A stretch of DNA of 64,000 nt from Isoetes taiwanensis (taxonomy: Eukaryota; Streptophyta; Lycopodiopsida; Isoetales; Isoetaceae). The stretch lies in the NCBI GenBank assembly GCA_021234155.1, contig JAJEKV010000062.1, forward strand, positions 1,840,602-1,904,601, in the 5' to 3' direction. Shown one piece after another: positions 45,076 through 55,529 of the stretch; the first letter of the stretch is position 1, and the number at the start of each line of letters is the position of its first letter. Position numbers and translations under genes: made by a program. The notes beneath the pieces were generated by a model. The model was not told the origin of the DNA. It worked only from the letters and a program-made list of their open reading frames with translations, and did not search any database.

Positions 45076-45453
45076 ACGTTTCTATACAAAAGGTAATTAA
45101 CTACAGTAGGATGTTATCATTTTAATATTCAGCCGTGCTTTTAAAGCATTTCAATTCACGCCAGGCGTGCTTTTAAATAAATTGAATTCATGCCAGACAT
45201 ATTTTAAAGCACGCCTGGCATGAGTTAAATTGATTTAAAACCACGTCTGACGTGAATTGCGTAAACGTTTCTATACAAAAGGTAATTAACTATAGTAGGA
45301 TGTTATCATTTTAATATTCAGCCGTGCTTTTAAAGCATTTTAATTCATGTCAGGCGTGCTTTTAAATCAATTGAATTCACGCCAGGCGTATTTTAAAGCA
45401 CGCCTGACGTGAGTTAAATTGATTTAAAAGCACGCCTGGCGTGAATTGCGTAC
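45076..45453 (+). repeat. 189-bp tandem duplication spanning an exon-intron border
   Basis: ACGTTTCTATACAAAAGGTA starts at 45076 and again at 45265. Both copies continue with AATTAACTA, AGTAGGATGTTATCATTTTA and the CACGCC palindromes. The duplicated block includes the last exon bases and the GTAATT splice donor of the right-hand gene, so two equivalent donors exist. Confidence 0.88.
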
Positions 45454-45737
45454 ATAGCTTAATTCAATTTAATTCATGCCAGGCATATTTTCTATACAAC
45501 ATAAAGCACGCCTGGCGCAAATTTCTTTGTTTAAAAGCACGCCTGGCATGTATTGCTTTGATTTAAAAGCACGCCTGTCGTGAATTGCGTTAGTAGCTTA
45601 ATTCGTTTCACGCCAAGCGTGCTTTCTGTGTCGATCAATTCAATTCTATTTAATCGCGCTAGGCATGTTTCTGTTCTATAATACTGATTTAATGTCTGTA
45701 CTATTGTAGTCCATACGTGGAGCACCTGCACCACGCC
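45157..45737. repeat. Cluster of about 14 CACGCC-W-GGCGTG palindromes
   Basis: 13-bp palindromes CACGCC(A/T)GGCGTG and one- or two-base variants recur at 45157, 45189, 45211, 45242, 45346, 45378, 45399, 45431, 45475 and further sites to about 45668. Nearly all are joined to TTTTAAA or TTTAAAA. A last partial site lies in the next exon (about 45733). They fill the intron of the right-hand gene. Confidence 0.9.
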
Positions 45738-47793
45738 TGTCAACAGTGGGTGGAATATGGTTGCCCATTATCCATCAGACAGGGCGGGTCAAAGTCTGAG
45801 GCGTTCAAGCTGCTGGAGCAAACTCTGTCGCAGACAATTATACATGAGAAGAAGAAGACTGCAAGAAAATCAAAGAAAAAAGGTGGTGATGACATTGCAG
45901 ATCCTTCTGATAGCACATCTAGCAGGTCAGGTCCAACAGACTCGTATAAGATTGTCTTTTGTAAGGAGGCAGTATGGCTCAGGAATGAATTCTGGGACAT
46001 TTATGTACAAAAGAAGCTGTCAGATACTATGGGTAGTGTGCCTCCTGTTGATATAAGCATCTTTAACTTGAATGTGATAGAGATGAGTAAGACTCAGGGG
46101 CTAGACGACACTGACACCATTTGGATTTTAGACCAATGCCTGAAGAAGGAAGTCTTATACAAGAAGATTGCTTTCACTAAGGTTAGGATGTCCTTCTTGA
46201 GTGCTGCAGCCATGTGAAAAATGTACGTACAATGAAGTCAGCTGTAGGAGCTGAGTTACAAAGGCTATCGGGGGATGTGGCATTATCTGAAATTGGATGC
46301 TGGACAAATACAAGGTCAGTAATGATGACATCAAGAAGTTTGTATTCTGGTCAAAGGACTTCCTAAATAATTGGAAGGCTAAAAATGCAAAACATAAAGA
46401 GACTATACCCCCTAAGGTACTGGCCGAGTTGAGAAGAAAAGTGGCCCTTGTGAAGAAGATTACTGGAGAAGAAGACACTGTCCAGTATTCAGTCTCCATT
46501 GGGTACAAAGATCTCTTGCCAGAATCAACTACTTGCCTTAGAAACATATCACTCTTTGTGTTGGACAGTAGGGGTGGGAGAGGAGATACGGGCATGAACC
46601 AGAAGGACTACAGCATCTTCTTTACCAGCTGTATAGGATTGACAACTGAGAGGTCCTTTACTATAGTCATCATTTGTCCTTCAGGTGACTCACATCTGCA
46701 TGCACTATCCGCTGCTCATGATCTGGAGTGCCTCAAAGTTATTGGGGAGGGATGCCTAATATATGATGTTAGGGATAATGAGCTGCGAACAGCATGGAAG
46801 ATGGCACATGTGATCTTCATTATGATATCTATGCTATCACACGAGGAATATGATAATGCTAAGACCAAGGGTAACAACAACAGTGCATGTGAATGTTTTC
46901 TTCTAGATGATCCAGAGAACAATATTCTTTCATATAGAACAGAATCTGGATCATGAAGATGAGTCAGAAGAGGATGAGGATGAGGACCCTCTCCTAAGTG
47001 GTGAAATCAAGTACAAGCTACTAACTAAGAAGAAGGGCCCCTTAAATAAAAACGGAATGCCCCCGTCTTTGGCTGCTTACCTCGTCGAGGCATTTGCTCC
47101 AATTGACACAACATACTTGGAGCTTCTTGTTGGAGGTTATATTGCCCGAGAGGCTCTTATGAGTGTTAGAAGATGACACTGCTTTGTGAGTGATGAGCCG
47201 GCCAAAGACTTTCTTGAACCATTCCTCATGCATGTACTTGCCAAATCTCCTAAAGGCCCTTATGGGGACCTGAAATCTTCAGCAATCTCTAGAGCTCAGC
47301 TATGGCGCAGGCATCTTTGCAAGCCAGTAATCCATTCAAGTATGAGCAAGACTCGGAAGGGTGCTTTTTTCTCCTGCGAGTATAAGCTAGAGTCCAAAAG
47401 GGTGAGTTTTAGAGGAGATGATGCAACTCCGACAAGAAAGAGGAAAAAAGAAGATTTCTTCGCAAGAACTTTGGTTTTTCTGAGGATTTTTTCGCAGAAA
47501 TAGAGGTAGGAAGAAAACCCTGGATTTATGTTTCATATACACCGCAAAACAAGTTCTTTTTCTATTTTCAAGTCCGTTCATATGAATGAGACAATCGAAT
47601 GCTCTTGTCAGAGCTTTCCAGGCTGCAGAAGCTCTATGAGGCTGCATGTTTTGGCTATATTTGATCCTAGGGGAGCTCTTGCGAGAGCTATGGTGGATGA
47701 TTGCAGCAGCAGAAAAACATATATAAGAAACAGAGCTACTAAGAAAGCATGCAAAAATAGGTGAATGACCTGTAAACCTGCAAAACTTGTTAC

Positions 47794-47892
47794 CTCCGGA
47801 ATGTAAAGGTCAACTTCCATTCCAGGATGGAGAGGATGCCACATGGCATCACCAGATTCACCCTCAACCAAAACTGGCGACTCAACTTCCAT
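47794..47892 (-). pseudogene. Possible isolated first exon
   Basis: A 33-codon stretch starting ATGGAAGTTGAG and ending GAG|GTAACA (splice donor) encodes MEVESPVLVEGESGDAMWHP and continues acidic. No following exon could be joined, because the next leftward sequence is antisense to the ParB-like gene end. Function unknown. Confidence 0.3.
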
Positions 47893-48193
47893 TTTGTCCT
47901 AAATAGGTTATTTGGACTTCTGAAATGACAAAAAGTTAACTAGAAAAGTACTCATTACCTAAGGTTAGACATTCATAAAGGTGTGTTATACTGTTATATA
48001 TTTTCTTGAACTTTTCTAATCAAACAAACGCATGTGAATAGAAGCTAGCTATCCATCTTAATGAAGCTTTTGTAATGATGAATGCATCTTGAAGTCCATA
48101 GGGAAGATGGAACAAACAACTTAGCTTTTTTAGTGTGTGTTTTTTTTCCTCAATTCCATTACCTTGTCCATCTATTTAAGTAAAAATTTCAAG

Positions 48194-48222
48194 AGGGCAA
48201 CCCACTGTGCGATAGCACCTTG
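48194..48222 (+). other. Right terminus of a hairpin-ended element
   Basis: AGAGGGCAACCCACTGTGCG followed by ATAGCACCTTG and then TTTTT matches the right ends at 37372-37404 and 54771-54806. No matching left end was found upstream closer than 32489. Confidence 0.55.
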
Positions 48223-48230
48223 TTTTTAAC

Positions 48231-48588
48231 TAAAACAACAAATCTCCCATAAACAACCACAACAAAAGTTTTTAAATTTTCAACAAGTGTCCGAGTCTAA
48301 CATCATAAATTTTGGAATCTCAAATAGGGTCATTTTAGTGACAATTGGGAAATTTATATGCATGGTATCAAAGGTTTGTTTTTAAGATGAAGATGATTTC
48401 AATACTATACCCATAGATTTACCTTCAAAGAAAAGATTGATTTACAAAAGTGGAAAACATAAAAATATACAAACACCATGTTAAGATTGTTCGAACTCAT
48501 TGACTGTACACAAGATAGTTATATTACAGCATTGCTCAATGCTAGGCTTATGGCACGAATGCAACTTAATGCAGGAGCTTGAGGTAAC
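48231..48588. other. Unassigned stretch
   Basis: AT-rich, no feature supported. Confidence 0.4.
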
Positions 48589-48781
48589 TTTAGGTTTGTT
48601 TTCTGTAACAGATAATGCTGAAGAATATTTTCAGTAATCCCACAAATCGGCCAGAAACGTTCAGCTCTCGAGACTTTAGGTTTGCTTTCTATAACAGATA
48701 ATGCTGAAAAATATTTTTCAGTAATCCCACAAATCGGTACTTAGAACTTTCCTCATGTCAGAAACGTTCAGCTCTCGAGAC
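48589..48781. repeat. Tandem duplication of the pectinesterase terminal-exon end
   Basis: Copy 48675-48781 holds the last coding bases and stop codon of the pectinesterase. Copy 48589-48674 repeats it with a 21-bp deletion that removes the stop region. Shared blocks include TTTAGGTTTG, AACAGATAATGCTGAA, CAGTAATCCCACAAATCGG and AGAAACGTTCAGCTCTCGAG. Confidence 0.88.
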
Positions 48782-50717
48782 CATCCTACTCTGCCTGATC
48801 TATCAGCCCCTGGACCAAAACATTTGTACTCTCCAAAGAAAGCAGTTCTGGAATAAGAAGACGAAAACGGACCACCCATCAGTAAACGCATGTGATTCAA
48901 CCCCTGAAGGTTTGGGATAAGCCATAGAAAACAGGACCAAAGAATCACTCAAACATTTAACCATGTTTATATAATAGTCCTCAGCCAATCAGCCTAGCAT
49001 CCAAATGGGACAAACAAAACCATGAAGTATTAAACCATATAAATCCTGAAGCAGCAAGGGCAGCAAACAAACATGAATATGATTAATTTAAACCAACCCA
49101 TAAACACTGAAGCTAAGATTGTGCTTAGGAATTTGAAAAGGAAAATTGGGCTTAACTCTGGCTATGATTTAATTAATAGTTATGCTTTCCTTACCTGTCT
49201 CTGGTTTTGTCGTGATCCCAATCATCCCATCCTCTGGGATCCAGAATGTCAGCAATGTAGCAGAAGGCATAAACAGTACGAGAATAATGACCCATTGCTC
49301 TGCCCAAATAAATAGGTCCATGTCCATAGATACAGCAGTCCAGAAAAAAGAAGCCTGTATTCTGCTCAGGGCTGATCCTATTCTGGGCTGCAATGGATCC
49401 ATAACTTGTTGCAATGGAATGTAGTCTGCAATCCTGAAAATAAGTTCTTTCAATTTTCTCTTCCCAAAATATTTGTACCAAGGATTGGTTTGAACATTGT
49501 GCTTACTTCGTATAGGGAAAGCCCGTTGCCAAAGATAAAATCTATGGAGCCCTCTATGAAGCAGCTGTGAAAATAATGCCGGCCTTTATCATCACAAAGG
49601 GTATCTTGGGCACCGTAGAATCCGCAGCCATAGAATGAAGCCTTGTCTCCAGATATGCGAAATGCAGCTGCTTGGCCTCCTTCTGTTCCAGGTAAAGGAT
49701 GGGGCGAAGTATTCTGCAACGGATCCAATACTATTCGATTATATAACAAGAAACAAGGCCGAACGCTAATATCAAAATCAGAATATTAGACGTTGAAAAT
49801 TCAAGCATAAGTAAGTGATGAAAAAGAAAGCAGGCCAAAAGAGCCGACTAGGATTCCGACCTAGTAGAAAGTTTGCTCGAAAATGATCTAAACTCACCTT
49901 AAAGCTGATGTTCTTGGCATGAAAATAATCAGAATAAACAGTGACAGAGGCAGAATTATAAGATGTAAGAGGTTTCCCATCCTTCCCAAGATCATCCGCT
50001 TTGCTATGCCATATTATCCATGTATTATGCATTCCACTCCCTTCAATGGTTATAAACGGTTTGCTTTCCGGAATAATCACTTTTTCCCTGCATTCAAACA
50101 ATCCTAAACACGCAAGATCAAAATTCTATATCAAGGATCTAACAGAACGTAACTAAGTAATCTTCATAAAGATTATGAACAACATACAAATCTTGATTGG
50201 AAGTTTAGAAATTTAGCACGCACTTGTATAATCCTGGCCGAACCTTTATAATCACACGTTGTTTATTTCCGGCCTTCACAGCATCAATTGCAGCTTGGAC
50301 TGTTTTAAAAGCTCCAGATTTTCCATTCTTATCGACCCAAATTACTACTCTGTTTCGTTGGGATCGAGATTTATGCCATGGGCTTCGATCAAGAAAACCA
50401 GCAAGCCGAGAAACATTTTGCTTCTTGAACACTTCCCAGGCATTTCCAGTCCGGCAATAGAAGTCAAGCTTCCCGGTTCGGTTTTCAGATCCAGAGGGGG
50501 AAAATTTATCGACGTGAAGTGTTGAATTTTCGACCATAACATGTTGATCGAAAGAATCAAGATGCGAGGAAAATACTAAGATGGAGATTGTGGAAAAGAA
50601 TAGCCCGATCTGTATACAATGGCTCCATTTCCGGCCTAATCTTTTGATTGCGTCGTTGAATTTAAAGGGCCTAGCCATGCCAAGTTCTTCTTCCACTGCC
50701 GGAGTTGGCCCTGCCAT
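48718..50717 (-). CDS. Pectinesterase, membrane-anchored, no inhibitor domain, 5 exons
   Basis: CDS is the complement of 48718-48847, 49195-49433, 49507-49713, 49898-50087 and 50224-50717; 1260 nt, 419 aa, all introns GT-AG. The enzyme removes methyl groups from cell-wall homogalacturonan. An N-terminal hydrophobic anchor ([15 protein letters not shown]) should direct it to the secretory route; there is no PMEI pro-domain. Catalytic region: [17 protein letters not shown] with Asp about 265, GSIDFIFG with Asp about 286, YLGRAMG with Arg about 342, [10 protein letters not shown] and [17 protein letters not shown]. The family usually has Trp after LGR[AP]; here it is Met, which could alter substrate binding. 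The C-terminus is slightly shorter than usual. A repeat element lies 137 bp upstream of the ATG. Confidence 0.92.
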
Positions 50718-50854
50718 AGCTAGCAGTGCTTACAGCGGGCATATGTACACTGAGTACTTATTGCCAAGCTGTCTTAACAAATTTCATAGGCGTCAAAAGA
50801 TTTTCTTGATTCCGAACTACGTGTGGTTGCCATAATACGTAATGCAACGTTTTT

Positions 50855-51010
50855 GGGTTGCCCCTAGGGGGGGGGCAAACCCTTGCTCGTGTGGGTTCCC
50901 GCATATCTTAAATATATGCTGGAATATGCCTAGGATATGCGGGAACTGCTCCAAACTTATTGTTGCCTGTAAACTGGCGGTCGCCAGTGTTGCTGGACGG
51001 CCAGTGTGCA
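50855..51010 (+). mobile_element. Left terminus of a hairpin-ended (Helitron2-like) element, copy 2
   Basis: TTTTT then GGGTTGCCCCTAGGGG and GGCAAACCC, followed by about 150 bp alignable with the copies at 32489 and 52295 (GCATAT-rich palindromes, GGAACTGCTCCAAACTT). Its right end may be the hairpin and CACCTTG at 54771-54806, with copy 3 nested inside. Confidence 0.6.
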
Positions 51011-52288
51011 AACTAGCTAATCGGCACCACCATGGTTGTCCTGCTGTTTCAAGGAATTGACGAGAGCCCAATTCGCTCAACTCAGCTCGGCTCGCCTACA
51101 CTTGAATTGGAGCTCAAGCTTCAGCTTCGGTCTTGATAAATGTTCTACCCGTTGAAAATCAGTACAAAGAAAAACAGGTCCGTTAAAGGTGCTGGCTCTT
51201 CTGCACGTGACAAGCGCTCAACGCCTTCTTGCCCATTCGGAGCTTTAGACCCTTAGCTCAAATGCTTGAGGTAAAACATAAAACTATATGTTGAAAGTCC
51301 TCATATAAAATAAAACACGAGCTTTAGCTACTGAGCTCTACAGATGCTTCTACAACCTAGGTTGGATTCTGGCACTATTGCTCTCAAGGTTAATGGTCCG
51401 CGCATTGAGCATTGCAGTCATGGCGCGTTGTCATGGCGCACTCTGGTACGTCCATTCAATATAAATTGATTAACCTGGGATTTCTTGAACTTTTCCAAAT
51501 GTACTGCAAATCAACATTGACTTATGATATTTGTACATATCAATAAGGCCAGAATTGCAGGAATTACAGCTGTAAAGTCATTATGGTGCAAAGCATGTAT
51601 TAATAGAGGCTATAATCAGATCCTAGATTGCAGGCCTAAGAATATTATGAGGTATATTCCAATGGTAAGCTCGTTTTTAGCCCATTTCGCTGCATTCCAC
51701 AAATAGGCTCTCTTCTCAAATGGGCAATCTTTCACTTTCACTGCATTGCACAAATTGGCACTCTTCTCAAATGTGCAATCTTCTCGCTTTTCCCTTTCAG
51801 ATTTTTCTTTCAGAGCCTATCATTGCATTTGACACTCATTATGGCTGTAGCTTTTGTCTGTGTAGATTTAATACTTCTTAAGTATGTCCATGTACAAGCA
51901 CCATATCATATTTCAAACTAGTACATTTGATATAAACATTTGTCATATTGTAGCTTTTGTCTTTGTAGACTCAAAGCCCCTCATTTCTACAAGCTTGCAA
52001 CTTTTTACCTTTCGTTAATGTAGCTAGATTTGCACAAGCACCAAGAAATGGTAGCAATTGTTGCACTATCCGCAGTATTTCTTGAGGCATGCATTCAAAG
52101 AGGTCAAGGCTATCAATGTACTTGTGTTGTAAGCTAGATTGAAAATCTGTTGACAAATGATGAACCCTGGGGAAAACGCAAGTCCTCTAGTCCTCTTTTG
52201 CTAGATATTTCTAAAGGAAGGCAACGTTCTTCGTGCCCTCTAATCATTTAAATGCTCTTTGCTTAGTATGCAAGTTGTATAAATCATG
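51011..52288. other. Interior of the copy-2 element
   Basis: No open frame or domain that I can support. Confidence 0.35.
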
Positions 52289-52294
52289 TTTTTT

Positions 52295-52450
52295 GGATTG
52301 CCCCTAGAGGGCAAATCCCTTGCTTATGTGGATTTTGGGCATATTCTTGATATATGCTACTATGTGCCCAAAATATACCCAAAACGTTCCAAACTTGCTA
52401 TAGGCTCTAAACTATCGATCATTGCTGTCCCTGTTGATGGGCGGCCTCTC
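52295..52450 (+). mobile_element. Left terminus of a hairpin-ended element, copy 3
   Basis: TTTTTT then GGATTGCCCCTAGAGG, GCAAATCCC and the same following block (GGGCATATTC, TGATATATGC, CTCTAAACT), more diverged than the other two. A possible right end lacking the hairpin is AAAAGCACCTTG with TTTTT at 54066-54082. Confidence 0.55.
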
Positions 52451-54065
52451 TGAAACCCTCTAACCGACAGAGCTAAGCGTGATGCACTCCATAGATCTTT
52501 TGTTCCCCTTCTTCTGCCCCTGCCAGAAGCTCTTCCGATATACCTATCTTTGTTATATCAAGGAGAGGATACATCTTTGGCTTTATGGAATAAACAGCTT
52601 CAGAATGTTTATGAAAGATTGAGATTGAGAGGAAGCATATGCCTATTGTCTGATTTGTATAATTGAGTGTCTGATTTGTGTAATTGAATCACTTTGTGAA
52701 AATATTGCAGGCCACTTGAGCTTTTCTACTAGTGTTTTTGTACTTTAACGGAGTTGGGACAGACAGAAATACTTTTTTGTTCAAACAACTGGAGCCTAAT
52801 CTTATAATTTTCTAATGTTGAAGGCCCATAAATAGGCTCTTTATTTCAGAGAGTTCTTTCTTGTAGCTTCCGCTGAAATGGGACTTCTGGGCAGTTAGAA
52901 GACATGCATTATTGTATAACTGTTAACCAACCAGCAATAATAGACCTGCATGGGAGGACCTGTGAGTAGGAGTATTTAAATGATATGTCATTAGACATTA
53001 AACAAAAAACATGATAAACCCAAAACATTTTAATGATGCAAATATGACAAACCCAAAGCATTTAGTGAAATTGGGCATCTTACATTCCCATGCAGTCCAA
53101 ACCTGCCTTTGTCAGATGTTTGTATAGAAATACTTTCTCGGATGGATGGCATTTGGTTTCATATACAACAGGAGTTAGAGCAGCAGTGCAGGCATTTAGG
53201 CGTGAAAGGGATTAAGATTGCTTTTCATGTTAATATGGTCATGCCTAGTAGATGCCTTTTTTGCCTTTAAATGATAGTCCTTTTTGCCAACATTATGTTT
53301 ATGAAGCTGAAACATATACTAATCTGTATGTCACTAGACTCGCCAAAACTTGAGAGTCATGCTACTATTGTTGATGAACATGTAATGAACTTCCCAGACT
53401 TGATTGTATTATGAATTAAGAAGATCATGCTGGTATTCTTGCTAAGATGTCTTAGCATCTCTCAATTCCGTCCACTTGCTTTGGATTTTTTGCTTTGGGT
53501 TTCTTCGCTCTTCCCACCCCCTTGATGATTGCAGGTTTTTGCTATAAAACAAGGCAATCTGAGACTAGAAACTTTGCCATGTGTTTTGGATCCTAGGAGT
53601 CAGCTATATAGTTGAGGGATTAACCCAACAGAGCCTAACGCAAGAGGTAGTACTCGATTCATTTCATCTGTTAGCCAGCAGTTAAGCTTTGATGCCAGAG
53701 GCTTATTGTGGATCACATATGTTATTCTCATTTGGGAGCCTGCCCCTTTGGTTTGTGACTGGATCCTGGTTTCTGTTGCAGCATTTGACAATAGACTTGC
53801 TTCAACCGATTTGAATCTGTCGAAAACAGTTGATTCTTACTATTTTCCTCTGCTCTGCACTAGATTTCATGAAAATCTACTGATTCTTTCAAACTACTTG
53901 ATAAGAAGAGAACTACGGTTTATCTGTAAACTTAGTTATAGAGGCGGGACCGTTAGTAAAGCATATCCAAGATTCCAAGCTAATCAAGATTATGTTGTAT
54001 TGGTTCAATGAACTGGTCAACGACATCCCTAAAACCCACCTATTCGTAAAAACCTTCCTTTGTGT
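52451..54065. other. Interior of the copy-3 element
   Basis: A 101-codon frame at 53706-54011 has no recognised motif. Nothing else is supportable. Confidence 0.35.
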
Positions 54066-54770
54066 AAAAGCACCTTGTTTTTGTGATGAAGAAAGGGCAT
54101 AAGAAACTCAAACAGTCTGATTCAATTTCTTATTTCTTAGACATCCCTAGTATGTTGTCTTACTTTAACACGTCCCTCCTACATAATGGGGAGAAAATTA
54201 TCTGTACTGAAGGAATATTATCCTTTGCATAAATGATGCAATGTATAGCATTTGTGTTGGAAGTATTGTTTATTTGTTATGTTAAAAAATTGTAGAGGGC
54301 TTGCATTTAGTGCTTTTTATGCATGTCTCACAATCTCGCATGTGCACTTTGTGCCAGGTTTGTTTGATAAATTTACGGAAGATATGCTAACAATATCAAT
54401 TAAATAGCCAATAAGGTTGTCATTGTGAGGTAAAATTCAAGAATATGAGGTGAAATGCAAGAATGTCGCGTATAAACTAATAACAATTTCAACGCCTAAA
54501 TTTATCTTAACTTGCTTTTATGTATCTTAAATCACAGTACAACACTTTGTTCACTGTGCCCCTTTTATATCTCAAGGACCCGTAAATCATAGAGTTATTC
54601 ATTGCACAGTATCAATTATGTAAATTAGTTTGAAATATTATTCTTTCTTCCCTCAATTCTATAAATGACCTTCATAGCTTCATAAACAAAACTCCTGGGC
54701 TAAGAAAATGATATCCTATGAACAAACAAAAAGAACCCGACACAAAATGATGAAACAGAAACACTTTCGC

Positions 54771-54806
54771 GGCACTGGAGGGCAACCCCTCGTGTGCAGC
54801 ACCTTG
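54771..54806 (+). other. Right terminus of a hairpin-ended element
   Basis: GGCACTGGAGGGCAACCCCT forms an imperfect hairpin, followed by CGTGTGCAGCACCTTG and seven T. Close match to 37372-37404. Confidence 0.6.
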
Positions 54807-55295
54807 TTTTTTTGGCAAACCGAATTGCTGGTATATTCCCCGAAATTGCTGATATATTCACCGAATACTCACTATGTTGTGCATTGCATTGTTGGTATAA
54901 ATGTGGCATTGCTTACCATTGAGCATTCATTACTATTAAATATTACTTTACAGGACAGAGCTGTGAGGACATCAAGCCTTGTGCAGCAGTTGAAAACATT
55001 GTTGTCTGCTAAACTTACTGGCGTCTAATCTGCGGAGTTATGGCTCGTTCACATGGGGTGAAAAAAGGGCAGTAGCGTCAACAGCCATCCGCCCAGAGCA
55101 GAAGCACTGCAAAAATTTTTGACGCCACGGATGTTGCTGCATGCAGGCCGGCTGCGACAGGTGGCTGCAAACCACACCATTCTACTGCACTGCCATGAGG
55201 AGATTGGCCATCATATTCACATGGGTTTTTCCTAAATCCTCATTGGCTGCATTTTTATTCTCAAGCTCCAATCCAAAGCAAGCAGTCAATCTTTA

Positions 55296-55502
55296 ATGGA
55301 TCTAAATTCTGTTCTTATTGATCTTGAAAAAGAGAATGACGTTGAAATTGTGCCTTCTACTCAGCTCCCTCCTGTTGACGAAGAAGATTCTTCAGAACCA
55401 GAAGATCGAGAACAAGGATGCTTCCCAGGCTGTCAATGCATCAGGAAAGCAGAAGTTATAGCCTCCAAATGCCATAGTAATTCTTGTGGAGGAGTATTCT
55501 GA
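55296..55502 (+). pseudogene. Short acidic open frame of unknown origin
   Basis: 68 codons beginning MDLNSVLIDLEKENDVEIVP, acidic (VDEEDSSEPEDREQG), with a Cys-rich end. It lies directly before the LINE remnant and may be a gene fragment. No family recognised. Confidence 0.25.
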
Positions 55503-55529
55503 CATCAAGCTCATAAGCTGAACAGTGGG

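Larger units (their letters stand above)
42655..47503 (+). pseudogene. ParB-like / methyltransferase-like gene with transposase-like N-terminus, right member of the divergent pair (broken)
   Basis: In order: a Pro/Ser-rich stretch to 43.3 kb; 43496-43918 with KCCSLGCINRF, RRNAYLAYHV, VCQKCFMVVHRLGSTRMSRI and CGPRRVVTMHALAAVSWMEK, resembling the N-terminal domain of an unclassified transposase-like family; 44.25-44.66 kb unassigned; 44753-45092 with YDPTHAMEIVQSMINNPGQ and VIIDGQHSVEAQKAI, like the ParB/DGQHR core; an intron to about 45.70 kb full of palindromes; 45717-46290 basic linker; 46297-46956 with LFVLDSRGGRG and DYSIFFTSCIGLTTERSFTI in methylase-like spacing but without DPPY; 46943-47176 with YLVEAFAPIDTTYLELLVGG, like the C-terminal methylase motif. 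Frameshifts occur near 43.48, 44.66, 46.22 and 47.18 kb. One gene versus two adjacent ones is unresolved. Confidence 0.5.

Noticed and set aside
45157-45737. CRISPR-like array
   Set aside because: Units are short palindromes with irregular AT-rich spacers of related sequence, in a eukaryotic intron; no constant direct repeat with unique spacers.
47387-47647. Minus-strand frame at the end of the right ParB-like gene
   Set aside because: Antisense to protein-like plus-strand sequence and without motifs.
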